Of a DNA stretch of 64,000 bases, positions 32,905-41,885 are shown piece after piece (position 1 is the stretch's first letter; each line of letters starts with the position of its first letter). Position numbers and translations under genes: made by a program. The notes beneath the pieces are model-generated. The model was not told the DNA's origin. It saw nothing but the letters and a program-made list of their open reading frames with translations, and did not search any database. This stretch comes from JAXMEB01 sp046348545 (GTDB lineage: Bacteria; Pseudomonadota; Gammaproteobacteria; Berkiellales; Berkiellaceae), in assembly GCA_046348545.1 (NCBI GenBank), contig JAXMEB010000002.1, positions 186,001 to 250,000 on the forward strand. The letters run 5' to 3'.

Positions 32905-33183
32905 ATGGCACGTTCATTAAAAAAAGGGCCATATTGCAGCCCAGTACTACTAGATAAAGTGGCGAAAGTTAAGCAAATGGGTGCAAGAGCTCGTCAGGTC
33001 GTACAAACCTGGTCAAGGCGCAGTACCATATTCCCTGATTTTGTAGGGGTGACTTTTATGGTTCACAATGGGAAGGTTTTTGTTCCCGTTCTAGTGTCAG
33101 AAAACATGGTTGGCCACAAATTGGGCGAATTTGCACCCACCAGGCTGTTCCGTGGTCATTCTGGCGATAGAAAAACGAAATAA
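32905..33183 (+). CDS. rpsS: 30S ribosomal protein S19
   Basis: 92 residues, standard. MARSLKKGPYCSPVLLDKV and the C-terminal GEFAPTRLFRGHSGDRKTK. Two bases after rplB. Confidence 0.97.
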   Translation: MARSLKKGPYCSPVLLDKVAKVKQMGARARQVVQTWSRRSTIFPDFVGVTFMVHNGKVFVPVLVSENMVGHKLGEFAPTRLFRGHSGDRKTK

Positions 33184-33198
33184 TTGGGAGAGTAAGAC

Positions 33199-33543
33199 AT
33201 GCAAGTTTCTGCTGTGTTGAAAAATGTTGGCTTATCTCCACAAAAAGCGAGATTAGTGGCGGATGAGGTCAGGGGGTTGGCTGTTGAGCCGGCGCTTGAT
33301 AAGTTGCGATTCATGAACAAAAAAGCAGCACAAGTCATTAAAAAAGTGCTGGAATCGGCCATTGCTAACGCGGAGCATAATGAAGGTGCTGATATTGACG
33401 ACCTTAAGGTTGCTCAAATTTGCGTCGATGAGGCGGGGGTATTGCGGCGTTTCAGAGCGCGTGCAAAAGGGCGTGGCAATCGAATACTTAAGCGGCGCAG
33501 CCATATCAAGATAGTCGTCTCTGAAATTAAAGAAGGTAAGTGA
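33199..33543 (+). CDS. rplV: 50S ribosomal protein L22
   Basis: 114 residues. The beta-hairpin loop reaching the exit tunnel (RFRARAKGRGNRILKRRSHI) is intact. Normal length. Confidence 0.97.
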   Translation: MQVSAVLKNVGLSPQKARLVADEVRGLAVEPALDKLRFMNKKAAQVIKKVLESAIANAEHNEGADIDDLKVAQICVDEAGVLRRFRARAKGRGNRILKRRSHIKIVVSEIKEGK

Positions 33544-33550
33544 GGACGTA

Positions 33551-34228
33551 ATGGGCCAAAAAGTACATCCAACGGCTATTCGATTGGGAATCATCGAAAC
33601 GCATCGATCCATGTGGTATGCCAACAGCAAAAATTATCCTGACATGCTCTTTAGCGATCTCAAGATTCGAGAATTTTTGCGCAAGAAATTAGAAAATGCT
33701 TTTGTGAGTCGTATTCAAATCGAGCGCCCTGCTCGTAACGCGCGTATTACGATTCACACGGCAAGACCTGGTGTTGTGATTGGTAAAAAGGGTGAAGACA
33801 TTGAAAAACTTCGCACCAAAGTTTCAGAACTCATGGGGGTTCCAGTTCACATTGGTATTGAAGAAATTAGACGCCCTGAATTAGATGCTCAGTTAGTTGC
33901 TGATAGCGTTGCACAGCAATTAGAGCGACGCGTTATGTTTAGAAGAGCGATGAAGCGTGCAGTGAGCAATGCATTAAGATTAGGTGCTGAGGGCATTAAG
34001 ATTTGTGTTGCTGGCAGATTAGGTGGTGCCGAGATTGCTCGTACGGAATGGTACCGTGAAGGTAGAGTCCCTTTGCATACGTTTAGAGCAAACATCGATT
34101 TTGCAACAGCTATTGCAAGAACAACATATGGCATCATCGGTGTTAAGGTATGGATCTTCAAAGGGGAAGTGATTGGTAAGCCAGCCATTACTCAAGAAGC
34201 CACACCGTCAGTTGAGCAACAGCAATAG
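33551..34228 (+). CDS. rpsC: 30S ribosomal protein S3
   Basis: 225 residues. N-terminal MGQKVHPTAIRLGI, KH domain with GVVIGKKGEDIEKL, and C-terminal GVKVWIFKGEV. mRNA-entry protein of the 30S head. Confidence 0.97.
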   Translation: MGQKVHPTAIRLGIIETHRSMWYANSKNYPDMLFSDLKIREFLRKKLENAFVSRIQIERPARNARITIHTARPGVVIGKKGEDIEKLRTKVSELMGVPVHIGIEEIRRPELDAQLVADSVAQQLERRVMFRRAMKRAVSNALRLGAEGIKICVAGRLGGAEIARTEWYREGRVPLHTFRANIDFATAIARTTYGIIGVKVWIFKGEVIGKPAITQEATPSVEQQQ

Positions 34229-34240
34229 GGGTTTGTTGAA

Positions 34241-34654
34241 ATGTTACAACCAAAGCGAACAAAATTTCGCAAACAGCATAAAGGTCGTAACCGTGGTTTA
34301 GCGACGAGAGGCAGTAAGGTTAGCTTCGGTGAATTTGGATTGAAATGTGTTGGGCGTGGTCGAATCACTGCTCGACAAATTGAAGCCGCCAGAAGAGCGA
34401 TGAACCGTTACATTAAAAGAGGCGGAAAGATCTGGATTAGAATTTTTCCGGATAAGCCAATCACGCAGAAGCCGCTTGAAGTGCGACAGGGTAAAGGTAA
34501 GGGTAATGTTGAGTACTGGGTTGCTTTAGTGCAACCGGGTCGAGTGCTTTATGAGATTGAGGGTGTGACCCGTGATATCGCAGAGCAAGCATTTCGACTA
34601 GCGGCTGCTAAATTGCCTGTTAAATGTGAAGTCGTAGAACGGACGGTAATGTGA
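34241..34654 (+). CDS. rplP: 50S ribosomal protein L16
   Basis: 137 residues. MLQPKRTKFRKQHKGRNRG and KPLEVRQGKGKGNVEYW. Near the A-site finger. Its stop overlaps the rpmC start by one base (TGATG). Confidence 0.97.
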   Translation: MLQPKRTKFRKQHKGRNRGLATRGSKVSFGEFGLKCVGRGRITARQIEAARRAMNRYIKRGGKIWIRIFPDKPITQKPLEVRQGKGKGNVEYWVALVQPGRVLYEIEGVTRDIAEQAFRLAAAKLPVKCEVVERTVM

Positions 34655-34857
34655 TGAGCACAAAAGAACTAAGACTGAAGTCACTGTCTGAGCTAGATCA
34701 GGCATTGAAAGACCAAGTTAAAACACGATTTAAGTTACGCATGCAGCACGGAAACGGTCAGCTTGCGAAGACAGACCAACTTACAAAATGTAAGAAGACG
34801 ATTGCCCGCATCAAGACTTTGATGACGGAAAAGCAACGTGAGGGGGCAGCGCAATGA
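34654..34857 (+). CDS. rpmC: 50S ribosomal protein L29
   Basis: 67 residues from the ATG at 34654; a GTG three bases earlier is in frame but the ATG overlapping the rplP stop is the likelier start. Helical hairpin protein ELRLKSLSELDQALKDQ. Overlaps rpsQ by 4 bp. Confidence 0.95.
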   Translation: MSTKELRLKSLSELDQALKDQVKTRFKLRMQHGNGQLAKTDQLTKCKKTIARIKTLMTEKQREGAAQ

Positions 34858-35117
34858 ATGTAGAGAAAAAAGAACGAACCCTGGTCGGGCGAGTTGTTGG
34901 CGACAAGCGTGACAAGACGCGAAGCGTTGATGTGGCTTGGGCTAGACGGCATGAAAAGTACGGCAAGGTTGAGCGTTGTGTTACTAGATTTCACATCCAT
35001 GATGATAACAATCAAAGTAAAGTGGGCGATATTGTTGAAATCAAAGAAGGGCGCCCTGTTTCTAAGACAAAGAGCTGGTACTTAGTTCAAGTTTTGTCTG
35101 CTGAAACAATAATTTAG
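34854..35117 (+). CDS. rpsQ: 30S ribosomal protein S17
   Basis: 87 residues. GRVVGDKRDKTRSVDV and GDIVEIKEGRPVSKTKSW. OB-fold 16S binder. Last gene of the S10 group; a 108-bp gap follows. Confidence 0.96.
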   Translation: MNVEKKERTLVGRVVGDKRDKTRSVDVAWARRHEKYGKVERCVTRFHIHDDNNQSKVGDIVEIKEGRPVSKTKSWYLVQVLSAETII

Positions 35118-35225
35118 GTAGTTGAATTGTTTTTTTTAAACAGTTTCAATGTTAAACTTTCACGCCCTCTTAGGGCTTTGCCTGCAAGTCAACGCTTGTA
35201 GGATGACCGAGAATGGAGAGAGATC
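35118..35225 (+). promoter_or_regulatory. S10-spc intergenic leader with two small hairpins
   Basis: The only sizeable gap in this part of the cluster. It holds GCCC-TCTTA-GGGC (35164-35176) and CCTGCAAG / CTTGTAGG (about 35181-35202). The position matches the E. coli spc promoter region, but no convincing -35/-10 pair was found. Function not established. Confidence 0.35.
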
Positions 35226-35591
35226 ATGATCCAGATGCAATCGGTTCTTGACGTAGCTGATAATAGCGGTGCGCGTCAGGTTATGTGCATCAAAGTGCTA
35301 GGTGGTTCAAAACGACGTTACGCGCATATTGGTGATGTTGTCAGAGTCACAGTAAAAGAAGCAATTCCACGTGGAAAGGTCAAAAAAGGTGACGTGTTAT
35401 TTGCTGTTGTTGTACGTACACGCAAAGGCGTAAGGCGCGATGATGGCTCACTCATTCGATTTGATGGTAACGCGGGCGTGTTACTGAATGCACAAATGCA
35501 GCCAATTGGCACACGTATATTCGGACCCGTGACCCGGGAACTAAGAGATAAATTCATGAAGATTATCTCCTTAGCGCCAGAGGTCCTTTAA
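35226..35591 (+). CDS. rplN: 50S ribosomal protein L14
   Basis: 121 residues. MIQMQSVLDVADNSGARQVM and the C-terminal FGPVTRELR are diagnostic. First gene of the spc group. Confidence 0.97.
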   Translation: MIQMQSVLDVADNSGARQVMCIKVLGGSKRRYAHIGDVVRVTVKEAIPRGKVKKGDVLFAVVVRTRKGVRRDDGSLIRFDGNAGVLLNAQMQPIGTRIFGPVTRELRDKFMKIISLAPEVL

Positions 35592-35620
35592 TTGAGGGTG
35601 AAGGTTAGAGAGACACAGCA

Positions 35621-35959
35621 ATGCGAAAGATTTTAAAAGGCGATACAGTCGCCGTTATAGCAGGAAAAGACAAGGGTCGTACTGGTAAAGTACTCAAGGT
35701 ATTTGAAAAAGCTAGTAAGCCAAAGTCTGGTTTGTTTGTCCTCGTGGAAAACGTCAACGTCGTGAAAAAACACGTGAAAGGTAATCCACAACAGCAACAA
35801 CCTGGCGGAATTATGCCAAGAGAGTCAGGGATACACATATCAAACGTTGCTTTGTTTAACAATGCAACGGGGAAGCCTGAGCGTCTCGGTATCAAGACGT
35901 TAGAAGATGGTAGAAAAGTACGTTTTTTCAAATCAACAGGTGAGGTCGCAGATGTCTAA
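35621..35959 (+). CDS. rplX: 50S ribosomal protein L24
   Basis: 112 residues. KOW motif GDTVAVIAGKDKGRTGKVLK at the N-terminus. Assembly initiator protein. Overlaps the rplE start by 8 bp. Confidence 0.96.
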   Translation: MRKILKGDTVAVIAGKDKGRTGKVLKVFEKASKPKSGLFVLVENVNVVKKHVKGNPQQQQPGGIMPRESGIHISNVALFNNATGKPERLGIKTLEDGRKVRFFKSTGEVADV

Positions 35960-36560
35960 GCAAGAAAAAGCCACCCCAGGAGCACCAAAAGCTCGGTTGA
36001 AGCAATATTACTTAGACAAAGTAGTGCCTATCCTGAAATCACAATTTCAGTATAAAAACCCAATGGAAGTGCCCAAAATTCTCAAGATTACACTCAACAT
36101 GGGGGTTGGTGAAGCGGCTAGCAATCGTAAAATTGCGGATTTTGCGCAAGAAAATCTAACACAAATTGCTGGACAAAAAGCAGTTATCACGTTGGCAAGA
36201 AAGTCGGAGGCGAATTTCAAAATTCGAACCGGCTGGCCTGTTGGTTGTAAGGTTACCCTTCGACGTGAGCGCATGTATGAATTTTTAGACCGATTGCTTA
36301 GTGTTGCGTTACCCCGTGAGCGAGATTTTAGAGGTCTTAATCCCCGTTCCTTTGATAAGTTCGGGAACTACAGCATGGGTATTTCGGAACAAATTATTTT
36401 CCCTGAAATCAGTTACGATGCAGTTGATGCAATTCGTGGGCTGGATATCACTATTACGACAACAGCGCGAACACCAGCGGAAGGCTATGCTTTGCTAAAA
36501 GCGATGCGTTTCCCGTTTCGTGAAATAAAATCAGCTGAGGGCAAGAAAGATGGCCAGTAA
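35952..36560 (+). CDS. rplE: 50S ribosomal protein L5
   Basis: 202 residues from the ATG at 35952, longer than the 179 of E. coli because of a Lys/Pro/Ala-rich N-terminal extension of about 20 residues before LKQYYLDKVVPILK. Core motifs NMGVGEA, GCKVTLR and GISEQIIFPEI present. Contacts 5S rRNA and the P-site tRNA. An upstream ATG at 35907 inside rplX is less likely. Confidence 0.95.
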   Translation: MSKQEKATPGAPKARLKQYYLDKVVPILKSQFQYKNPMEVPKILKITLNMGVGEAASNRKIADFAQENLTQIAGQKAVITLARKSEANFKIRTGWPVGCKVTLRRERMYEFLDRLLSVALPRERDFRGLNPRSFDKFGNYSMGISEQIIFPEISYDAVDAIRGLDITITTTARTPAEGYALLKAMRFPFREIKSAEGKKDGQ

Positions 36561-36852
36561 TCGAATGATCCGCCGTGAGAAAAAACGTGTCAAAGGACAA
36601 CGTTTAAGTGGTAAGAGACAAGCGCTGAGAGCTCAAATTAACGATCCAGCCTTATCGCTGGAAGATAAGTTGCATGCCCTCAAGATGATTGAGCAGCTAC
36701 CCCGAGATTCTAGCTCAGTTAGACTCAGCAGACGCTGTAGGCTAACCGGACGTGTGCATGGAGTTTATAGAAAATTTGGCTTAGGTCGAAACGAACTCAG
36801 ACGGCGCGCACAGATAGGCGAAGTCCCCGGTTTAGTCATGGCAAGTTGGTAG
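36550..36852 (+). CDS. rpsN: 30S ribosomal protein S14
   Basis: 100 residues, the long zinc-free type: no CXXC motifs, and RLSRRCRLTGRVHGVYRKFG in the core. Overlaps the end of rplE by 11 bp. Confidence 0.96.
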   Translation: MASNRMIRREKKRVKGQRLSGKRQALRAQINDPALSLEDKLHALKMIEQLPRDSSSVRLSRRCRLTGRVHGVYRKFGLGRNELRRRAQIGEVPGLVMASW

Positions 36853-36876
36853 CAGGATAATTAAAGAGGCAAAATT

Positions 36877-37269
36877 ATGAGCATGCAAGATCCAATTGCA
36901 GATATGTTGACTCGAATCCGGAATGCTCAGCAGAACGGAAGAATGAATGTTTCGATGGCAGCGTCTAAGATTAAGGTCGCGATAGCGAAGGTCCTTCATG
37001 AAGAAGGGTATATTCAGCAGTATCAAGTTAAAGGCGATGCAAAGCCTGAGCTTGAACTAATGTTGAAGTATTATGATCAAAAGCCAGTAATTTCTCTAAT
37101 TCAACGGGTTTCCAAACCAGGATTGCGTGAATATCGAACCGTTGAAGAATTACCGAAGGTAATGGATGGATTAGGAATCGCAATTGTTTCAACTTCCAAA
37201 GGTGTGATGTCTGCAAAAGCGGCAAAAGCCCTGGGGCAAGGCGGCGAAGTGCTTTGCTACGTGGCGTAA
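36877..37269 (+). CDS. rpsH: 30S ribosomal protein S8
   Basis: 130 residues, equal to E. coli. MSMQDPIADMLTRIRN and the C-terminal STSKGVMSAKAA. In E. coli S8 represses the spc operon by binding the rplE start region. Confidence 0.97.
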   Translation: MSMQDPIADMLTRIRNAQQNGRMNVSMAASKIKVAIAKVLHEEGYIQQYQVKGDAKPELELMLKYYDQKPVISLIQRVSKPGLREYRTVEELPKVMDGLGIAIVSTSKGVMSAKAAKALGQGGEVLCYVA

Positions 37270-37281
37270 AGGGGATTAAAC

Positions 37282-37833
37282 ATGACATCAAGAGTTGCTA
37301 GTAAACCAATTCAAATGCCAAAGGGCGTTGAAGCACGGTTAGATAAAAACATCGTTATTATTAAGGGTGTGAAAGGTGAACTATCACAACCTTTAGCCAA
37401 AGGCATTCAAGTTGAGATTCAAGATCAAACTTTGAATGTTAAGGCTGATTTAAAGGTTGAAGGTGCTGCCGCGATGGGCGGAACTATTCGTGCGATTTTA
37501 AATAACCACGTGAAGGGTGTATCGGAAGGCTTCACCAAGAAATTGAAGTTAATTGGCGTTGGTTATCGAGTTCAGGTTGGAAAGGGTGATAAAGGTCTGC
37601 ATAAAGCAGAATTTACATTAGGCAAATCACATCCTGATGTTTATCTGGCACCAGCTGGTATTGAGTTTAAGTCTGAAAGTCAGACGGATATTGAAGTGAT
37701 TGGTTCATGCAGGCAGATGGTTGGCCAAGTTGCAGCGGATATTCGTGCGTTTAGACCGCCGGAGCCTTACAAAGGTAAGGGGATTCGCTACATCGATGAG
37801 CAAATCATTCTGAAAGAAACCAAGAAGAAATAA
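37282..37833 (+). CDS. rplF: 50S ribosomal protein L6
   Basis: 183 residues (E. coli 177). Two repeated L6 domains; the C-terminal PPEPYKGKGIRYIDE signature is intact. Near the sarcin-ricin loop. Confidence 0.97.
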   Translation: MTSRVASKPIQMPKGVEARLDKNIVIIKGVKGELSQPLAKGIQVEIQDQTLNVKADLKVEGAAAMGGTIRAILNNHVKGVSEGFTKKLKLIGVGYRVQVGKGDKGLHKAEFTLGKSHPDVYLAPAGIEFKSESQTDIEVIGSCRQMVGQVAADIRAFRPPEPYKGKGIRYIDEQIILKETKKK

Positions 37834-37850
37834 TATTAGAGGTGTTAAGA

Positions 37851-38225
37851 ATGGATAAACGTGCTGCTCGTTTAAGACGAGCTAAAAAAACCAGAGAACG
37901 CATTAAAGCACGCGCAAGAGAAACAGGGATTGCGCGTTTGTCTGTGCACCGCACCCCGCGCCATATTTACGCGCAAGTGATTTCTACAGAGGGTGGCAAA
38001 ATCTTAGCATGCGCTTCAAGTTTGGAAGCCGATTTTAAGAAAGCGCAGGAAGCTGAAGCAGAGGGCGGCAAAGTTGGTGTCGCAAAAATAGTTGGCAAAT
38101 TAGTTGCAGAACGAGCTATCAAAGTTGGTGTGAAGCAAGTCGCTTTTGATCGTTCCGGATTTAAGTTCCATGGTCGTGTTGCGGCGCTTGCACAAGCTGC
38201 AAAAGACAACGGTTTAATGATTTGA
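37851..38225 (+). CDS. rplR: 50S ribosomal protein L18
   Basis: 124 residues from the ATG at 37851 with AGAGG 8 bases upstream; the in-frame GTG at 37842 lies too close to that site. MDKRAARLRRAKKTRERIK and the C-terminal FDRSGFKFHGRVAALA. 5S rRNA-binding. Confidence 0.96.
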   Translation: MDKRAARLRRAKKTRERIKARARETGIARLSVHRTPRHIYAQVISTEGGKILACASSLEADFKKAQEAEAEGGKVGVAKIVGKLVAERAIKVGVKQVAFDRSGFKFHGRVAALAQAAKDNGLMI

Positions 38226-38235
38226 GGAAGCAGGT

Positions 38236-38763
38236 ATGTCCGCAAAACAAGATCAGCAAAAAACAGAAGGCCAATATGACGAAAGGCTCGTGCATGTTGC
38301 GCGAACTGCCAAGGTCGTAAAAGGTGGTCGTATCTTTGGATTTTCAGCCCTGACTGTGGTTGGTGACAGAAGAGGCCGCGTTGGTGTCGGTCGTGGAAAG
38401 GCTCGGGAAGTTCCAGAAGCGATTCGAAAAGCGATGGAAAACGCTAAACGAAACTTAATTGAAGTTCCATTAAGAGGCCAAACTATTCATCATTCGATCG
38501 CCTCAACACACGGAGCTACAAAAATTTTGATGAAGCCGGCGTCAGAAGGTACGGGTATCATCGCAGGCGGTGCAATGCGTGCAATTCTTGAGGTAGCCGG
38601 TGTCCATAACGTTTTAGCAAAATGCTATGGTTCTACCAATCCAGTAAACGTTGCCAGGGCAACGATGAAAGGTTTGGCTAATTCACAGTCTCCGCAAATG
38701 GTCGCTGATAAGCGTGGTAAAACAGTCGAAGAAATTTTAGGTGATGGAAATGGCCAAGGCTAA
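38236..38763 (+). CDS. rpsE: 30S ribosomal protein S5
   Basis: 175 residues. RTAKVVKGGRIFGFSALTVV and GGAMRAILEVAGVHNVLAK are the double-stranded RNA-binding and core motifs. It overlaps the start of rpmD. Confidence 0.97.
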   Translation: MSAKQDQQKTEGQYDERLVHVARTAKVVKGGRIFGFSALTVVGDRRGRVGVGRGKAREVPEAIRKAMENAKRNLIEVPLRGQTIHHSIASTHGATKILMKPASEGTGIIAGGAMRAILEVAGVHNVLAKCYGSTNPVNVARATMKGLANSQSPQMVADKRGKTVEEILGDGNGQG

Positions 38764-38947
38764 ACAAGCAAATCAACACATTAAAATTAAACTGATTAAA
38801 AGTTTAAGCGGTCGAAAGCCTAATCATATAGCTTGTGCGCATGGTTTAGGTCTTAGAAAAATTGGCCAAACGGTTGAAGTTATCGATACCCCTGAAAACC
38901 GCGGCATGGTTAACCAAATTCCTTATCTAGTCAGTTTGGAAGGATAA
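38750..38947 (+). CDS. rpmD: 50S ribosomal protein L30
   Basis: 65 residues from the ATG at 38750; ATG 38744 and GTG 38741 are in frame alternatives. IKLIKSLSGRKPNHIACAHG and LRKIGQTVEV mark the family. It overlaps the rpsE end by 14 bp. Confidence 0.93.
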   Translation: MAKAKQANQHIKIKLIKSLSGRKPNHIACAHGLGLRKIGQTVEVIDTPENRGMVNQIPYLVSLEG

Positions 38948-38959
38948 GAGGAACAAGAC

Positions 38960-39403
38960 ATGAAACTAAATACAATTAAGCCGAACAACGGTGAAAAAAA
39001 ATCTGCTAAACGTTTGGGGCGCGGTGTTGGTACAGGCTTAGGTAAAACTTGCGGTAAGGGCCATAAGGGTCAAAAAGCACGTGCAGGTGGTTATCATAAG
39101 GTCGGATTTGAAGGCGGCCAAATGCCTTTGCAAAGACGTCTTCCCAAGGTTGGGTTTAAATCCCTCAAGGCAATTAATACCGCAGAAGTTAGGCTTCATG
39201 AGCTGAATACTCTAAAGGGTGAAGATGTTTCCTTGTTAACTTTAAAAGAAGCCAATCTGGTGACCGGTGGGATCACGAAAGTCAAAATTATTCTCAGTGG
39301 CAAGATTGAGCGTGGATTTAAAGTAGCCCCAGATGTCAAGGTCACTGCAGGTGCAAAGAAAGCTATCGAGGCCGCAGGTGGTCAGGTTGAGGTTGCGGCT
39401 TAA
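38960..39403 (+). CDS. rplO: 50S ribosomal protein L15
   Basis: 147 residues. The Gly/Lys-rich N-terminus RLGRGVGTGLGKTCGKGHKG and GGQMPLQRRLPKVGF. Late assembly protein, 3 bp before secY. Confidence 0.97.
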   Translation: MKLNTIKPNNGEKKSAKRLGRGVGTGLGKTCGKGHKGQKARAGGYHKVGFEGGQMPLQRRLPKVGFKSLKAINTAEVRLHELNTLKGEDVSLLTLKEANLVTGGITKVKIILSGKIERGFKVAPDVKVTAGAKKAIEAAGGQVEVAA

Positions 39404-39406
39404 CTT

Positions 39407-40726
39407 ATGGCAACCCCAATGAAGCATTTAAGTGGTTTAAACGAGCTAAAGCAACGTCTTTGGTTCGTTTTCCTTGCTTTAATCGTGTATCGTATTGGAG
39501 CTCATATTCCGGTTCCGGGCGTCGATCCGATGCGATTGGCTGAATTGTTTTCCGAGACTAAAACAGGTTTGTTGGGATTAGCTAACCTGTTCTCTGGTGG
39601 CGCTCTCCAGCGTTTATCTATTTTCGCATTAGGTGTGATGCCTTATATCTCTGCTTCAATCATCATACAATTGATGACAGTAATTTCTCCAACTTTGGAG
39701 CAGCTTAAAAAGGAAGGAGAGACGGGGCGTCGAAAATTGTCGCAGTACACTCGATATTTTACGGTTGTGCTGTCGACCTTCCAAGCATTGGGTATGGTCA
39801 GTCTCCTTGCGCCAAGTGGCGGTGAAACTCAACTTGCTTTTTACCTGACGACAGTAACAACCTTAGTTGCGGGCACCATGTTTTTGATGTGGCTGGGTGA
39901 AAAAATCACTGAGCGCGGTGTTGGTAATGGTATTTCTTTGATTATCTTTGCGGGTATTGTCTCTAGTTTGCCGGCAGCGATTTCAAATACCTTTGAGCAA
40001 GTTCGTCAGGGGCTTATGCAGCCCATTGCGCTGGTCTTCTTGATTCTTGTGTTGTTGGTGGTGACTGGTTTCATTATCTTTGTAGAAAGAGGTCAAAGGC
40101 GAATCACCGTTAACTACGCTAAAAGGCAGCAAGGTCGAAAAATGTATGCTGCTCAGCAGAGTCATTTGCCATTGAAAATTAATATGGCAGGGGTGATTCC
40201 TCCGATTTTTGCCTCTAGTTTGGTTGTCTTCCCCGGCACCTTGACTCAATGGTTTGGTAAGTCGGCCAATGCAAGCTGGTTAACAGATGTTAGTTTGTCG
40301 CTTCAGCCTGGCCAGCCGTTGTATATTCTGATTTTCGGTGGATTAATCATTTTCTTTGCATTCTTTTATACGGCATTAATGTTCAATCCGCGTGATACCG
40401 CTGATAATTTGAAGCGTGCCGGTGCATTTATTCCTGGGATCCGTCCAGGTGAGCAGACTGCAGGTTATGTCGATAAGGTTATGACTCGATTGACATTTGT
40501 GGGTGCTTTATACATTATGGCCGTTTCTTTGTTACCTGAGTTCCTCATCATGGGTTGGCAAGTGCCTTTCTACTTCGGTGGAACCTCTTTGCTGATTGTG
40601 GTTGTTGTTGTGATGGATTTTATTGCGCAAGTTCAAGCACACATTATGTCGCAGCAATACGAGTCTCTCCTCAAAAAGGCTAACATGAAAGGGCGTGATG
40701 GCGGTGGGTTTGGATTGCTTCAATAG
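39407..40726 (+). CDS. secY: preprotein translocase subunit SecY
   Basis: 439 residues with ten membrane segments. IGAHIPVPGVDP in the plug region, YASIIIQLM-type TM2 and the cytoplasmic loop VERGQRRITVNYAKRQQGRK are diagnostic. Forms the protein-conducting channel with SecE (14946-15296). Standard last large gene of the spc operon. Confidence 0.97.
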   Translation: MATPMKHLSGLNELKQRLWFVFLALIVYRIGAHIPVPGVDPMRLAELFSETKTGLLGLANLFSGGALQRLSIFALGVMPYISASIIIQLMTVISPTLEQLKKEGETGRRKLSQYTRYFTVVLSTFQALGMVSLLAPSGGETQLAFYLTTVTTLVAGTMFLMWLGEKITERGVGNGISLIIFAGIVSSLPAAISNTFEQVRQGLMQPIALVFLILVLLVVTGFIIFVERGQRRITVNYAKRQQGRKMYAAQQSHLPLKINMAGVIPPIFASSLVVFPGTLTQWFGKSANASWLTDVSLSLQPGQPLYILIFGGLIIFFAFFYTALMFNPRDTADNLKRAGAFIPGIRPGEQTAGYVDKVMTRLTFVGALYIMAVSLLPEFLIMGWQVPFYFGGTSLLIVVVVVMDFIAQVQAHIMSQQYESLLKKANMKGRDGGGFGLLQ

Positions 40727-40748
40727 AAATATTAAAAGGTAGTGAGCT

Positions 40749-40877
40749 ATGAAAGTTCGGGCTTCAATTAAAAAAATATGCAAAGATTGTAAGGTTGTCG
40801 TTAGAAAAAAACGACATAAGAAAACACATTTTATTATTTGCGACACAAACCCACGTCATAAGCAAAGGCAAGGTTAA
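40749..40877 (+). CDS. rpmJ: 50S ribosomal protein L36, slightly long form
   Basis: 42 residues from the ATG at 40749 with a GAGC/AGTGAG motif upstream. MKVRASIKKICKDCKVVVRK starts the protein and PRHKQRQG ends it. Zinc ligands C11, C14, C31 and H37 are kept. Typical L36 has 37-38 residues; here the loop before the third Cys is about four residues longer (RKKRHKKTHFIIC). It sits between secY and rpsM, the normal place. Confidence 0.93.
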   Translation: MKVRASIKKICKDCKVVVRKKRHKKTHFIICDTNPRHKQRQG

Positions 40878-40989
40878 TTTTGTCAGTTTTAGGCCTGAAA
40901 TTGATTTTTTTGTTTAAGTGCAGTACCCTATTTCGTTTGCACGACAATAAATCGATGAGAGCGGAGTTCAAGTTCGGAGTGAGTCATTA
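40878..40989 (+). promoter_or_regulatory. alpha-operon leader region
   Basis: 112-bp gap before rpsM. In E. coli this position holds the S4-binding pseudoknot that controls rpsM-rpsK-rpsD-rpoA. A short run of T and GC-poor sequence is seen, but the pseudoknot could not be confirmed by eye. Confidence 0.3.
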
Positions 40990-41385
40990 ATGAGCGCGAC
41001 AATACGTATAGAGGGTGTCATCCTCGACCCTAGCAAGCACATTCGTGTAGCTCTCCAATCCATTTATGGGATTGGTAATACAAGAGCATTAGAGATTTGT
41101 GCTAAGACAAAGATTGATCAACAAACCAAGGTTTCACAGCTAACCGACTCACAACTGAAAGCGCTTCAAGATGCGGTCGGTGAGTATGATGTTGAGGGTC
41201 CTTTGCGCAGAAAAGTGAACATGGATATCAAGCGTTTTCGCGATATCAAATGTTACCGCGGTGATAGGCATCGTAGAGGCTTACCGCTTCGTGGTCAAAG
41301 AACACGTACCAATGCGCGTACACGTAAAGGTCCGCGTGGTAAGAGGGTGAGTGTAAAATCAATGGGGGCAACATCTGCTAGCTAG
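40990..41385 (+). CDS. rpsM: 30S ribosomal protein S13
   Basis: 131 residues (E. coli 118). IYGIGNTRALEIC and the Arg-rich RGLPLRGQRTRTNARTRKG. The C-terminal tail is about 12 residues longer than usual and Ser/Ala-rich. Confidence 0.96.
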   Translation: MSATIRIEGVILDPSKHIRVALQSIYGIGNTRALEICAKTKIDQQTKVSQLTDSQLKALQDAVGEYDVEGPLRRKVNMDIKRFRDIKCYRGDRHRRGLPLRGQRTRTNARTRKGPRGKRVSVKSMGATSAS

Positions 41386-41399
41386 ATGGGTAATGAATT

Positions 41400-41864
41400 A
41401 TGGCAACAGAACAAGTAGAAAAGACTGAAGAGCAAAGTGGCACTGACACAACAGCTGACGCTGGTGGTGCGAAAGGCCGTAGCGCTGGTTTGAAGGGTAA
41501 GCGAAAGACGAAGCGTCTTGTGACGGACATTATCGTCCACATTTATGCTTCCTTTAACAACACGCTCGCAACGATCACGGATGTCAAAGGCAATACATTG
41601 TCTTGGGCAACAGCGGGTGGTTGTGGTTTTAGAGGATCTCGTAAGAGCACACCATTTGCGGGTCAGGTTGCAACAGGTAAGGCGCTTCAAAAAGCAAGAG
41701 AGTTGTATGGCATTGAAACCGCAGAAGTGCGCGTGTATGGTCCTGGTCCTGGGCGTGATGCATCCGTCAGAGCGGTGCGAGATTTTGTTCATGTCACCGC
41801 AATATACGATGTAACAGGTATTCCCTTCAATGGATGTCGTGCGCCCAAAGAGCGACGAGTTTAA
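41400..41864 (+). CDS. rpsK: 30S ribosomal protein S11 with an N-terminal extension
   Basis: 154 residues against 129 in E. coli. The first about 25 residues (MATEQVEKTEEQSGTDTTAD...) are an acidic, Thr/Ala-rich extension ahead of the conserved core that starts near KRKTKRLVTDIIVHIYASFN. Core platform motif and C-terminal NGCRAPKERRV are intact. Confidence 0.95.
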   Translation: MATEQVEKTEEQSGTDTTADAGGAKGRSAGLKGKRKTKRLVTDIIVHIYASFNNTLATITDVKGNTLSWATAGGCGFRGSRKSTPFAGQVATGKALQKARELYGIETAEVRVYGPGPGRDASVRAVRDFVHVTAIYDVTGIPFNGCRAPKERRV

Positions 41865-41885
41865 CGCAGATTAGGTAGCAGAAAG

